From: an uncultured Armatimonadota bacterium
Lineage (GTDB): Bacteria > Armatimonadota > Fimbriimonadia > Fimbriimonadales > Fimbriimonadaceae
DNA: 64,000 bases
Direction: 5' to 3'
Assembly (NCBI GenBank): GCA_903833215.1
Contig: CAILEM010000097.1
Location: forward strand, 1 to 64,000
In this document: positions 1 through 8,166 of the stretch, in pieces
Position numbering within the stretch: position 1 is the stretch's first letter
Layout: every line of letters starts with the position of its first letter
The notes under the pieces: model-generated
Database searches by the model: none
Told to the model about the DNA's origin: nothing
What the model saw: the letters and a program-made list of their open reading frames with translations, nothing else
Made by a program: the position numbers and the translations under genes

Positions 1-71
1 CGCTCGCCTTGCGAACCCAACCCACAAGTGTTGCGCGATCCGACTCCGACAGTTCGATAACCATATACTAA

Positions 72-734
72 AGACGGAATACAGAACTCAATCGTACCGA
101 CGACTTAAAGACTCAGAACACTAGATTTTATCAACAGGTACTCGGCCGGTGGCTAACGACTGATCCACTTTGGCCGGGAGCATTAGCCTATGAATACGGT
201 GCCTCCTCACCTGTACAGTTTATCGACGCCACGGGCCTTATTCATTGTATTTTCAGTCCCACCAACACACGAGAGAGGTGTGGAAGGCTGAAGTGCTACG
301 CCGATCCTGGGGATGTTTACCCGTGCACGGTTGCGGGCGGAGCAATTACTGTGCCATGCCAAGCTACCCCAGGTCAACAGATTCTCAATTGTGAAGCGTG
401 TAATAACGCACTTAGTCCTCCTTCTCCGCCAACCCTGGACGGTGGCAACGGGTATGCACCATCTGGCACATATCCACTCCGGCCGCCGCGCTGGAATGAT
501 AAGCCCGTTAGGCAAAGTGAAATACCTAGTGAGGGGCCATGCTTTGTGCCGATACCACTTCCAACACGCAACGCCGTTGGCATTCACGGTGGTAGAGGTA
601 ATTGCCATCACCAGACTCTTGGATGTATTAGGACTGGTGATGACTGCGCGACTTCACTTGGCGAGTTACTTGGCTATTGGAATCGTGGTGGTAGTGGTAC
701 TATAACCATCCTTCCGCCGCCGAATCGAAGATGA
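72..734 (+). pseudogene. Orphan RHS C-terminal tip with L,D-transpeptidase-like toxin domain (5'-truncated)
   Basis: The frame is open from 72 (after a TAA at 69-71) to the TGA at 734, about 220 codons, with no convincing start codon. Residues encoded from 123 (RFYQQVLGRWLTTDPLWPG, then YEYGASSPVQFIDATGL) match the end of the RHS repeat-associated core, which usually reads RFYDPxLGRWLTxDP...YxYxxxNPVxxxDPSGL. The roughly 160 residues after GL are the variable tip. Near the end, GIHGGRGN followed by TLGCIRT matches the His...[S/T]xGCxR catalytic signature of L,D-transpeptidase (YkuD) folds: His codon 585-587, Cys codon 624-626. RHS tips of this kind are polymorphic toxins, and one of this fold would attack peptidoglycan peptides. 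The rest of the RHS gene is absent upstream, so this is a displaced tip, as seen in rhs orphan cassettes. The RHS identity is well supported; the toxin activity is inferred. Confidence 0.72.
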
Positions 735-747
735 ACACGGTGGTCCT

Positions 748-1227
748 ATGATAAAGCCAATTGCGTATTCGGCTCTACTCCTGATGCATTGCGACTGCGC
801 CGCTACTGGTGGTCGTTGTGCCCCTTACCACAGTAAGGGAAAATCAAATGTCTTGAACGCAAAGACATTTGGGACTTTCATGTCCCCTGACAAGCAGTAT
901 TCTGCTACCCTAAGATCAGGTGAAGCGTCTGTTGATCTGGTCGTATCGCAACATGCCCCGAACGGCCGGCAGATCGTCTTCAGTGAGCGTTGTGTGACTG
1001 GAATCATCTGGGATCCATCTCAACGTCACCGACTAATATTTAGTGAGTCAGCAATTTATGGAGTTGGCAAGATCGCCGTTTGGAATGGCCGCTTCCAGAG
1101 AGTAATATGGAATAGAAATGTTCATATAGAAGCTCTTAGGTGGGACTTGAAGCGGCAGTTCTTATCATTTCACACATGCGATGAATTCAACAAGCATTGG
1201 TTGACTCGAACTATTCATTTCAGATAG
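748..1227 (+). CDS. Candidate immunity protein for the RHS tip (exported)
   Basis: 159 aa, beginning 14 nt after the toxin-tip stop codon, the usual place for a cognate immunity gene. The N-terminus (MIKPIAYSALLLM, then Cys and small residues) looks like a Sec signal peptide, possibly of a lipoprotein, though LLMHC is not a good lipobox. An envelope location fits a partner that guards against a peptidoglycan-acting toxin. The mature part has TolB/WD-like strand patterns (MSPDKQYSATL, then IIWDPSQRHRLIF, then LRWDLKRQFLSF), suggesting a fragment of beta-propeller. A GGTGG four bases before the ATG can serve as ribosome site. I do not recognise the family; the immunity role rests on position and the signal peptide. 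Confidence 0.6.
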   Translation: MIKPIAYSALLLMHCDCAATGGRCAPYHSKGKSNVLNAKTFGTFMSPDKQYSATLRSGEASVDLVVSQHAPNGRQIVFSERCVTGIIWDPSQRHRLIFSESAIYGVGKIAVWNGRFQRVIWNRNVHIEALRWDLKRQFLSFHTCDEFNKHWLTRTIHFR

Positions 1228-1594
1228 GATGAATGCAGTGTATGAGTGTGGTTCCCAACTACATTGGACTGAAACAAAGCCAATAGTGGATCTCAATTAA
1301 TTGATTAGCATTCCTATAGGCCTGGCCGCACAGACTATGTAGTTGAGTCATAGTCTAGCTGAGTTGAATGTATTTGAGGCTCATAGTGAATGCGACGGAT
1401 TGCAATCGTAAAGTACATCGAAATTGCGCAACAATCTAAGGTGTTATGAGCTGTGTTTGTAGGTTCTGTTGTGGCCGTGTGCTCCATATTCTAAGCCTGC
1501 TTGGAAAGCATAGTGGCTGCTTGGCCGTTAGTGCATTTGACGTACCTACCCGTAGAAGTGCTATGAAGCAACGTGTTACATACGGGGTAGGCAT
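1228..1594. other. Intergenic stretch with one hairpin
   Basis: No supported gene. The sequence is visibly more A/T-rich than the housekeeping regions, consistent with foreign origin. An inverted repeat AGACTATG...CATAGTCT (1332-1356, 9-nt loop) could form a hairpin but has no T-run after it. Confidence 0.4.
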
Positions 1595-1924
1595 TTGAAG
1601 TTCAAATCAAAATTTAGCTTGTATGGTTGGATAGTCTTCGGCGTTCTCGTTGGCCTTTTGCTGGTGTTTCCTGTGTTCTGGTGGTCGGCACTCTTATGTG
1701 GTGCTGGGTTTGGTCTGTGTTCGGCACTCATAACAAGATCTGAATTAATGGCGAATGGAGTGCCTGCGAACGACGTCAAATTAAGAATCCCTAGGGCAGT
1801 ACAAATCTCTGTAGGGTGGATGGTTGTCATCGGTGGTCTCCTGCTTTGTCAACAATCACCAGTAGTATTTTTGAGATACGGTGCATTCATCGTTGGATGG
1901 TCAGTGACCGCCTCGTTGATCTAG
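1595..1924 (+). CDS. Small hydrophobic membrane protein, unknown
   Basis: 109 aa from a TTG start. Three or four hydrophobic stretches (around residues 9-30, 31-47, 70-87 and 90-107) indicate a polytopic inner-membrane protein. No motif is recognised. It lies in the same accessory stretch as the RHS tip and its presumed immunity gene. It could be a second immunity-like cargo gene, but nothing in the sequence proves this. The start is uncertain because no clear Shine-Dalgarno precedes it. Confidence 0.45.
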   Translation: MKFKSKFSLYGWIVFGVLVGLLLVFPVFWWSALLCGAGFGLCSALITRSELMANGVPANDVKLRIPRAVQISVGWMVVIGGLLLCQQSPVVFLRYGAFIVGWSVTASLI

Positions 1925-2450
1925 TGTTGCTTGCGCGTTTCGCTCCACAGCGATCAGAGCTTTCTGGTAGGCGATTAGGCTTTATGAGGCTCTATTCGCT
2001 TTTCCCGGCCCGGAATTCCGGTGATGATGGATGCCAAGGAGATGTTTGAAGCTGCGCAAAAGACTTGTGGTGCTTGGCCCACGGTTCGAGCACAAATTAA
2101 CTGCTCGTGAGGCAGGCGCAGTATGCGGCCTGAGCTGCACGAGTGTGCTTGAGTACGGTAACAGAGCGCAGTTCCCAGCCTCAAATGGCCTCTTCCCGTG
2201 GCCTTGACGGATGAAGCTCTCGACGCTTTGTTCTATTCGCCATCCGTGCCCTTCGGCACAGATCGTCCCATGCTTGATTGAATTATCGTTCGCTCCGAGC
2301 TTGGAAGGAAGGGCACTACGCCGCCCACGGCAAGCATTAGCAAAGCCTAAGCTCGACCCCGGCAAGGCTAGAGCGGAGCTGTGGGACATCGGAACAGGTC
2401 AAATGTAAAGGCACGGTCCTACGAGCGAGGGCGGTATCCTCTTGGTCAAT
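1925..2450. other. Gene-free interval before glyS, partly IS remnant
   Basis: Apart from the istA remnant at about 2046-2282 I see no coding signal. A TATCCT at 2435-2440 lies 10 nt before the glyS ATG and may be its -10 element. glyQ, often directly upstream of glyS, is not here. Confidence 0.4.
2046..2282 (+). pseudogene. Degenerate IS21-family istA (transposase) N-terminal remnant
   Basis: Reading from 2046 gives LRKRLVVLGPRFEHKLTARE followed by GLSCTSVLEYGNRAQ. This resembles the helix-turn-helix start of IS21 IstA proteins (pattern RxKxxxGLSxREIAxxLGxSxxTVxEYLRRA). The next hallmark, the WPLPxxLDDxALExLLFP block, is also present but split: FPWP ends at a TGA near 2203, and LTDEALDALFYSPS continues in another frame. 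Stops and a frameshift mean it is dead, and no istB or terminal repeats were found. It sits just before glyS and marks past insertion there. Confidence 0.6.
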
Positions 2451-4541
2451 ATGTCTGAGTTGCTTTTAGAGGTCGGGTGTGAGGAATTGCCGGCTTCCTT
2501 TGTCCGTCGCGCTTATACGGACTTGCTGGGAAATGTGACCTCGATGCTTGCCGAGACAGGCATCATCAATACCCCGGGTACGGCGATGGGTACACCACGT
2601 CGGCTCGTCGTAAGCTTCCTCGACCTCAACGAAAGACAAGAAGACCAGGTTAAGGAAGTTCGCGGACCAGGCATCAAAGCCGCCTATGGACCGGACGGCG
2701 CTCCAACTCAAGCGCTTCTCGGCTTTTGCCGTGGACAGGGCGTTGAGCCGGACGGTCTGCGAAAAGACGACCAATATGTTTGGGCGTCGAAGACCATCAT
2801 CGGCCGCCCGACGACGGAGATTCTTGCCGAAGTGCTTCCCAAAGCGATCCGCGCGATGACCTTCGACAAAACCATGCGCTGGGGAAGTTCGCGAATGCGG
2901 TTTGCTCGACCCATCCGGTGGCTGCTCGCCTCTTTCGGCGGTGAAGTCGTTAATTTCGACATTGAAGGCGTTCACGCGGGCCTCGAAAGCCATGGCCACC
3001 GGTTCTATTCGCCGGAGGCATTCCGTGCGACAACCTTTAGCGATTTGATCAGTGGCCTACGAGAGCGTAAGGTCGAACTGGACCCCGAGATCCGAAGAAC
3101 TCGCATCGTAGAGGAAGCGACTCGAATCGCAGAAGGAAAGCCCGATCTATCTGAAGGGCTGATCGAAGAGAACGCGTTCCTCACCGAATGGCCAACCGCC
3201 ATCCAAGGTGAATTCAAAGAAGAGTTCCTGGAACTGCCCGAAGCCGTGTTAGTCATCGCCATGGCGAAGCACGAGAAGATGTTCCCCGTCCGAAACGATG
3301 CCGGGAAGCTGACCAACAAATTCGTATTCATCCGAAACTCAGGCGAAGATGACTCGGTGCGAGAAGGCAGCCAATGGGTGCTGAACGCTCGATTCAACGA
3401 TGCCAAGTTCTTCTACAGCGAAGACAGCAAGCACGACCTCGACTACTTCCTGGCACAGACCGAAGGCATCGTGTTCCAAGAGAAGCTTGGCACGGTGCGG
3501 AAGCGTGCCGACCGACTTGCCGACCTCTCGGAGTACATCGCTACCATCACGGGAGCGAAGGGACGCGAGATCGAATTTGCTCGATCTGCCGGTCTTTATG
3601 CGAAAGCCGATCTGAGCACGGGCCTGGTCAGCGAGCTCGCTTCCCTGCAGGGGATTATTGGTGGCGCCTACGCTCGACGACAAGGGATTTTTGGTTCGAT
3701 CGCTTGGGCGATTGAGACGCAGTACGACATCTCCAAGAACACCGATCCTGGCGACTGCTCAGGTGAAAGGGCGTCTCTCCGTTTGGCGATGGCAGACCAG
3801 CTCGACAAGCTGGCCGGCTACTTGGGCATCGGACGCGAGCCATCGGGTTCGTCGGACCCGTTTGGTCTTCGCCGCGCCGCAACTGTCCTGATCGAAGCGG
3901 CTTGGATGTGGCCAGATCCGTTGCCGAACTACCAAGTGATGTTCGACAAGGCGTTGGAACTTTACGCGAGTCAGGGATTCGAGCTCGATGCGAATGCGGC
4001 GAGCAAATCGATCGCGACCGTTTTCGCCTCTCGCTATGCTTCGATGCTTCCCGAGGTAAGGCACGACCTGCTTGAGGCAGCGATGCTGACTTCTGACGGG
4101 GCTGAGGTGATGTCACCACGCCGCGTCAAGGTTCGAACGGAATGCATGGAAGTGCTTGGTAAGGATGTCGCCTTCGTTCAAACTGCACGACGACCTCTCA
4201 ACATCGTTGCCTCCGCCCGTCGAGATGGCTTCGATTTTGCGAGCGCAGACCCGCTGCAGGCACTCAATCCCCAGTTGCTGGACTCAGCCGAGGGTCAGGA
4301 TCTGTTCACGGTGTTGGTCGCTCAGCAAGCATCTCTGGCGGCAGCAGAAGCCAAAGAGGACGTTGCCGAGATCATTCGGCTCACGCAAAACCTTGCCGGG
4401 CCGATCAATCGCTTCTTTGACACCACGATGGTGATGGCAGAAAATCCGGAAGTGCGCTATGCTCGGTTAACACTGCTCGTCGCTGCTTCCCAGCAGTTGA
4501 TTGTTGCGGGAGATTTCTCGAAAGTCGTTATCGAAGGTTAG
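2451..4541 (+). CDS. glyS: Glycine--tRNA ligase beta subunit
   Basis: 696 aa, the normal length for the beta subunit of the bacterial alpha2-beta2 glycyl-tRNA synthetase. The N-terminus (MSELLLEVGCEELPASFV) is the family signature. Later blocks such as MTFDKTMRWGSSRMRFARPI and NTDPGDCSGERASLRLAMADQLDKL are also typical. The beta subunit carries tRNA-binding domains; charging needs the alpha subunit GlyQ, which is not in the window. The ORF track opens at a TTG (2442), but the ATG at 2451 gives the conserved start. An AAGGAG-led gene follows immediately. Confidence 0.95.
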   Translation: MSELLLEVGCEELPASFVRRAYTDLLGNVTSMLAETGIINTPGTAMGTPRRLVVSFLDLNERQEDQVKEVRGPGIKAAYGPDGAPTQALLGFCRGQGVEPDGLRKDDQYVWASKTIIGRPTTEILAEVLPKAIRAMTFDKTMRWGSSRMRFARPIRWLLASFGGEVVNFDIEGVHAGLESHGHRFYSPEAFRATTFSDLISGLRERKVELDPEIRRTRIVEEATRIAEGKPDLSEGLIEENAFLTEWPTAIQGEFKEEFLELPEAVLVIAMAKHEKMFPVRNDAGKLTNKFVFIRNSGEDDSVREGSQWVLNARFNDAKFFYSEDSKHDLDYFLAQTEGIVFQEKLGTVRKRADRLADLSEYIATITGAKGREIEFARSAGLYAKADLSTGLVSELASLQGIIGGAYARRQGIFGSIAWAIETQYDISKNTDPGDCSGERASLRLAMADQLDKLAGYLGIGREPSGSSDPFGLRRAATVLIEAAWMWPDPLPNYQVMFDKALELYASQGFELDANAASKSIATVFASRYASMLPEVRHDLLEAAMLTSDGAEVMSPRRVKVRTECMEVLGKDVAFVQTARRPLNIVASARRDGFDFASADPLQALNPQLLDSAEGQDLFTVLVAQQASLAAAEAKEDVAEIIRLTQNLAGPINRFFDTTMVMAENPEVRYARLTLLVAASQQLIVAGDFSKVVIEG

Positions 4542-4560
4542 GACGCAAGGAGTCCTCAAG

Positions 4561-5577
4561 ATGCGTTTCAGTGTCGAAATAGCGTCAAGTCTGGCAGAAC
4601 TTCCGACTCAAGGCATTTGTCGGGAGTATCCGAACAAGCTCGACCACGTCATCAACGGGCCAACGGACCTGCGGAGTCCGAAGGCACTCCACCCCGCCTT
4701 TTACGGTTGCTTCGACTGGCACTCCGCCGTTCACAGCCATTGGATGCTGATCCATGTGTTGCGGAGGTTCGATCTTCCGAACGCAGCCAAAATCCGCCGG
4801 TTGTTGGCCGCGAACCTCACCGCCGAAAATATTCGTGCCGAGGTCGATTATCTGGCTGAGCCCAATCGTCAGTCGTTCGAACGGCCTTACGGATGGGCTT
4901 GGCTGCTCCACCTGGCCCAGGAGCTGCGCGGTTGGGACGATGATCAGGCGCGGGAGTGGTCCCAGAACCTAATGCCGTTGGAAGCCGCTATTCGGGCACG
5001 ATTTGTGGAGTTTCTGCCCCGACAGCAGTATCCGGTACGGACGGGGACCCACTCGAACACTGCCTTCAGTCTTTCGATGGCATTCGACTATGCCCTCACC
5101 GTCGGCGACGAGGAACTTAGCTCCCTCGTGACGGATCGTGCGCTTGACTACTTTGGATCCGATGTTGGCTACCAGCCATTTCAGGAGCCGAGTGGCGCTA
5201 ACTTCTTCTCACCCACCCTCATCGAAGCGGACCTATTACGTCGGTTGATGACTCCGGCTGAATTCGAGGCCTGGCTCACAGGATTCCTGCCCGACTTGTT
5301 CGGCGGTGCCGAATGCAATCTGCTACATCCCGTTTCGGTCTCCGATCGTAAGGACCCCCAACTCGGTCATCTCGACGGTTTGAACCTGAGTCGCGCGTGG
5401 TGCCTTTCCGGGATTTCGAAAGCGCTCGTCGGTAATCCAGAGGTGCATAAGCGACTCGCCGACGCCGCCTATCAGCACGCTGTTAAGGGCCTGTCGCATG
5501 TGATCACTGGTGACTATGTCGGAGAGCACTGGCTCGCGACGTTTGCGGTTTACGTGCTGTCAAGTTTTGAGTCGTGA
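4561..5577 (+). CDS. DUF2891 family protein
   Basis: 338 aa from ATG 4561, preceded by a good AAGGAG site and only 19 nt after glyS, so probably cotranscribed with it. The sequence fits DUF2891: HPAFYGCFDWHSAVHSHWML near the N-terminus, YGWAWLLHLAQEL in the middle, and RTGTHSNTAFSLSMAFDYA. The run of alpha-helical repeats resembles an alpha/alpha-barrel, but no function is established. No signal peptide is visible, so it is likely cytoplasmic. The longer track start (4501) overlaps glyS and lacks support. Confidence 0.85.
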   Translation: MRFSVEIASSLAELPTQGICREYPNKLDHVINGPTDLRSPKALHPAFYGCFDWHSAVHSHWMLIHVLRRFDLPNAAKIRRLLAANLTAENIRAEVDYLAEPNRQSFERPYGWAWLLHLAQELRGWDDDQAREWSQNLMPLEAAIRARFVEFLPRQQYPVRTGTHSNTAFSLSMAFDYALTVGDEELSSLVTDRALDYFGSDVGYQPFQEPSGANFFSPTLIEADLLRRLMTPAEFEAWLTGFLPDLFGGAECNLLHPVSVSDRKDPQLGHLDGLNLSRAWCLSGISKALVGNPEVHKRLADAAYQHAVKGLSHVITGDYVGEHWLATFAVYVLSSFES

Positions 5578-6068
5578 TCGATCGCAAATTTGACAAATGA
5601 AAATGAGGAGTGCCTTATCCGATCTTCAGTACGCCCGCGGTAGAACAAAGGGACCATCATATTAGACACGGCTCTTAACGCCGAAGGTGTTTTGTCCTCA
5701 AAGCCCAGGGATGCGGCCCAGCGGGGACGCTTCCCTGGGACGAGCGGCAGTTAAATTCAACGCTGAAGGCGTTGAGTCCGGACACGCTCAATGAGATCCT
5801 GCCTGCGATAAATCCTTGCCCCTGCTTCGATGGCAGTGTTCAAAGGCCGGTGACTCAACACTTTCAGCGTTGACCGGACGGCGATCCCTCATCCCAGCGT
5901 AGCATCGCTCGGCGATGCAACACTGGGCTTTGAGGAACGAACACTTTCAGTGTTCGACCCGAAGCAGATGGTGTCGATCAATGACTGCACCCTGCATTCA
6001 TGTATTTATACATCGGCACGTGAGGACGGGCCAAGGCGTTGTAGCCCTGCTGCCGCGTAGAATAGGCT
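5578..6068. other. Intergenic region carrying the nested repeat
   Basis: The space between the DUF2891 gene and the acyl-CoA dehydrogenase-like gene is mostly the repeat at 5677-5956. A TAGAAT at 6058-6063 ends 5 nt before the next ATG. No further gene is visible. Confidence 0.5.
5677..5956. repeat. Nested inverted repeat, probable dispersed extragenic element
   Basis: Outer arms: AACGCCGAAGGTGTTTT + TCCTCAAAGCCCAGGGATGC (5677-5713 and on to about 5745) mirror TGCAACACTGGGCTTTGAGGA + CACTTTCAGTGTTC (about 5889-5956) on the other strand. Inner arms: CAACGCTGAAGGCGTTGAGTCC (5758-5779) mirrors GACTCAACACTTTCAGCGTTG (about 5852-5872). The same short module (AACRCYGAARGYGTT) thus occurs four times, two per orientation. 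The layout resembles REP/BIME-type elements. No ORF lies inside. Confidence 0.7.
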
Positions 6069-7193
6069 ATGAGTCGTGAAGTTGAAGCGCTGGAGCGTGC
6101 GAAACACTTTTTGAAGACGGAAGTCGCCCCCAAAGCCCAACTGATTGACAGGGACGTTTCCGAGCTTCACAAGATCGTCAGGCGGATGGGAGAGCTAGAG
6201 CTACTCGCCCTAAAGCGCGCAGAGAGGTTCGGTGGGCCCGAAATGCCGGAACCGTTGTTCCGAATTTACCAAGAAGAAGTCGCTCGAACTTCGGGCTCTC
6301 TGGCGTTCCTCACGACCCAACATCAAAGCGCGGTGGGTCTGATCTCGGGCGGTGAAAACGAAGCCCTGAAAGAAGACTATCTTCCGAAAATGGCGAACGG
6401 CGACCGCCTCGTCGGGATTGGGTTCAGCCAACTCCGACGCAACGGGCCTCCGATCATGTGCGCAGAACGAACAGAAGGTGGGTACATCCTCAACGGGCAT
6501 GTGCCTTGGGTAACCGGTTGGTCTTACTTCCCCGAATTCCTGATTGGCGCTTCGCTGCCCGAAGGGCAGTCGGTGTTCGCGGTGGTGCCGCTCGTTGCGA
6601 CTCCAGTGGATGGCAAAAAGGCTCTCGACGAAAACGCCGCGGATGAGATCGGGAAGGTCACTGTTTCGGCACCGATGGAATTAGCGGCGATGGGCGCAGC
6701 GATGACGGTTACCGTCGACTTTGAAAGATTCTTGGTTCCCGATCACAAGGTTGCTTTTATCAAGCCTACGGGTTGGATCAAAAACAGCGACGCGATCAAT
6801 ATCGCATTGCAGGGGCACTTCGCGATTGGTTGCGCGATGGCGGGAATCGACGTCGTAAGGGACAACGCTGGAAAGAAACCTTTCCCTTTTCTCACCGACG
6901 CGCTTCACGCCCTTGAGCAGGAACTGGCAGATCTCAAATCGGCAACTGCCAACGCGCAGCGGTCCACGGATGACTCCACCACTCCAGAGAGACTGGCGGT
7001 TCGAGCTTGGGCCATCGACTTTGCGGTCCGGGCCGCCCATGCTGCAATCACGGCATCAAGCGGTGCGGCAAATTCGGTTGATCATCCCGCGCAAAGGATT
7101 TACCGAGAGGCGTTGGTTTACACCGTTTCCGCGCAGACTCCAGCAGTGATGGAAGCCACACTTACACGGCTAATTGCACGCGGTGGAAGGTAG
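6069..7193 (+). CDS. Acyl-CoA dehydrogenase-like flavoprotein
   Basis: 374 aa with the three-part acyl-CoA dehydrogenase layout. It has an N-terminal helical domain, a middle beta domain (ERTEGGYILNGHVPWVTGW fits the xxGGYxLxGxxPWVTGW variant), and a C-terminal helical domain ending RIYREALVYTVSAQT. The PWVTG variant is common in family members that are not classical fatty acyl-CoA dehydrogenases, so the substrate is unknown. FAD binding is inferred from the family. There is no Shine-Dalgarno; TAGAAT ends 5 nt before the ATG, suggesting a leaderless mRNA. A DUF4434 gene follows after 11 nt. Confidence 0.82.
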   Translation: MSREVEALERAKHFLKTEVAPKAQLIDRDVSELHKIVRRMGELELLALKRAERFGGPEMPEPLFRIYQEEVARTSGSLAFLTTQHQSAVGLISGGENEALKEDYLPKMANGDRLVGIGFSQLRRNGPPIMCAERTEGGYILNGHVPWVTGWSYFPEFLIGASLPEGQSVFAVVPLVATPVDGKKALDENAADEIGKVTVSAPMELAAMGAAMTVTVDFERFLVPDHKVAFIKPTGWIKNSDAINIALQGHFAIGCAMAGIDVVRDNAGKKPFPFLTDALHALEQELADLKSATANAQRSTDDSTTPERLAVRAWAIDFAVRAAHAAITASSGAANSVDHPAQRIYREALVYTVSAQTPAVMEATLTRLIARGGR

Positions 7194-7204
7194 ATTCAAG
7201 ACCT

Positions 7205-8113
7205 ATGCCGACAGCTCCTCGCATTACGGGCACGTTCCTCGACGAAATCACTCACGACATCCCATCGCAGAACTGGGGAGCCAAACAGTGGCGCAAGGAG
7301 TTTGAGCTTTACACTCAAATTGGAATCGACACGGTCATCATTATCCGAGCCGGATACCAGAACAAGTGCATCTTTCCCTCCAAGTCGATTCCCGACTTGC
7401 TACCCGTTTACGATGACCTCGGCGAGATGTTCTTCAGCCTTGCCGATGAATTAGGACTGAACGTCTATTTCGGCACCTACGACTCCGGTTTCTTTTGGTA
7501 TCGCCGAAGCTGGTGGAAAGAGGTCGACCTCAACAAAGCCTTTATTGACGAAGCAGTGGAGCGCTACGGACACCATGCCTCGTTCAAAGGTTGGTACCTC
7601 TGCCACGAGACATCGCGCAACGATGCCCACATCATCGAGCTTTTCAATCACATCGGAGGCCACTGCAAGGCCGCAAAAGATGTGCCGGTGTTGATCTCGC
7701 CTTTCCCCCAAGGAGCCAAGCAGTTCAGCGGCGGCGCGATCATGTCCATCGACGAGTCATTTGACCACTGGGACCGGATTTTCGCGGACACCCATGGTGC
7801 ATTCGATATCTGTGCTTTTCAAGATGGACAGATCCACTACCAAGAGCTCCCACGCTTTATCCAAGGCATTGGCGATCTGGGTAAGAAACACGGCGTCACC
7901 ATTTGGTCGAACCTTGAGACGTTCGACCGAGATCTGCCTATCAAGTTCCCACCTGCAGATTGGCGCTACTTGCGAATCAAGCTTGAAGCAGCGGCACCGG
8001 TCGCCGAGAAGATCATCACGTTCGAGTTTCCCCACTTCATGTCTCCCAACTCCTGCTATCCGTCGGCCCACAACTTGTTCGACCGGTACCAAGAGTGGTG
8101 CGAATCGCAGTAA
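7205..8113 (+). CDS. DUF4434 (TIM-barrel glycosidase-like) protein
   Basis: 302 aa. The start ITGTFLDEITHDIPSQNWG and IGIDTVIIIRAGYQ match DUF4434 proteins, which have a TIM-barrel fold related to glycoside hydrolases. Acidic residues at strand ends (FLDE, GWYLCHET, IWSNLETFD) are candidate catalytic residues. No signal peptide is seen. The real reaction is unknown. It may share a transcript with the dehydrogenase-like gene 11 nt upstream, or start from the weak TAGATT at 7191-7196. Confidence 0.8.
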   Translation: MPTAPRITGTFLDEITHDIPSQNWGAKQWRKEFELYTQIGIDTVIIIRAGYQNKCIFPSKSIPDLLPVYDDLGEMFFSLADELGLNVYFGTYDSGFFWYRRSWWKEVDLNKAFIDEAVERYGHHASFKGWYLCHETSRNDAHIIELFNHIGGHCKAAKDVPVLISPFPQGAKQFSGGAIMSIDESFDHWDRIFADTHGAFDICAFQDGQIHYQELPRFIQGIGDLGKKHGVTIWSNLETFDRDLPIKFPPADWRYLRIKLEAAAPVAEKIITFEFPHFMSPNSCYPSAHNLFDRYQEWCESQ

Positions 8114-8166
8114 TGGGTTGACATTCCGGCCGAATTTACCGGCACGTTACGCTTTCGGATAAAGTG

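Noticed and set aside
207-611. Minus-strand 134-aa ORF and the plus-strand 313-705 ORF over the RHS tip
   Set aside because: The frame 72-734 carries continuous RHS and transpeptidase-like motifs; the others are shadows.
3339-3683. Minus-strand ORFs within glyS
   Set aside because: Shadow of the glyS codons in another frame; no SD and no family match.
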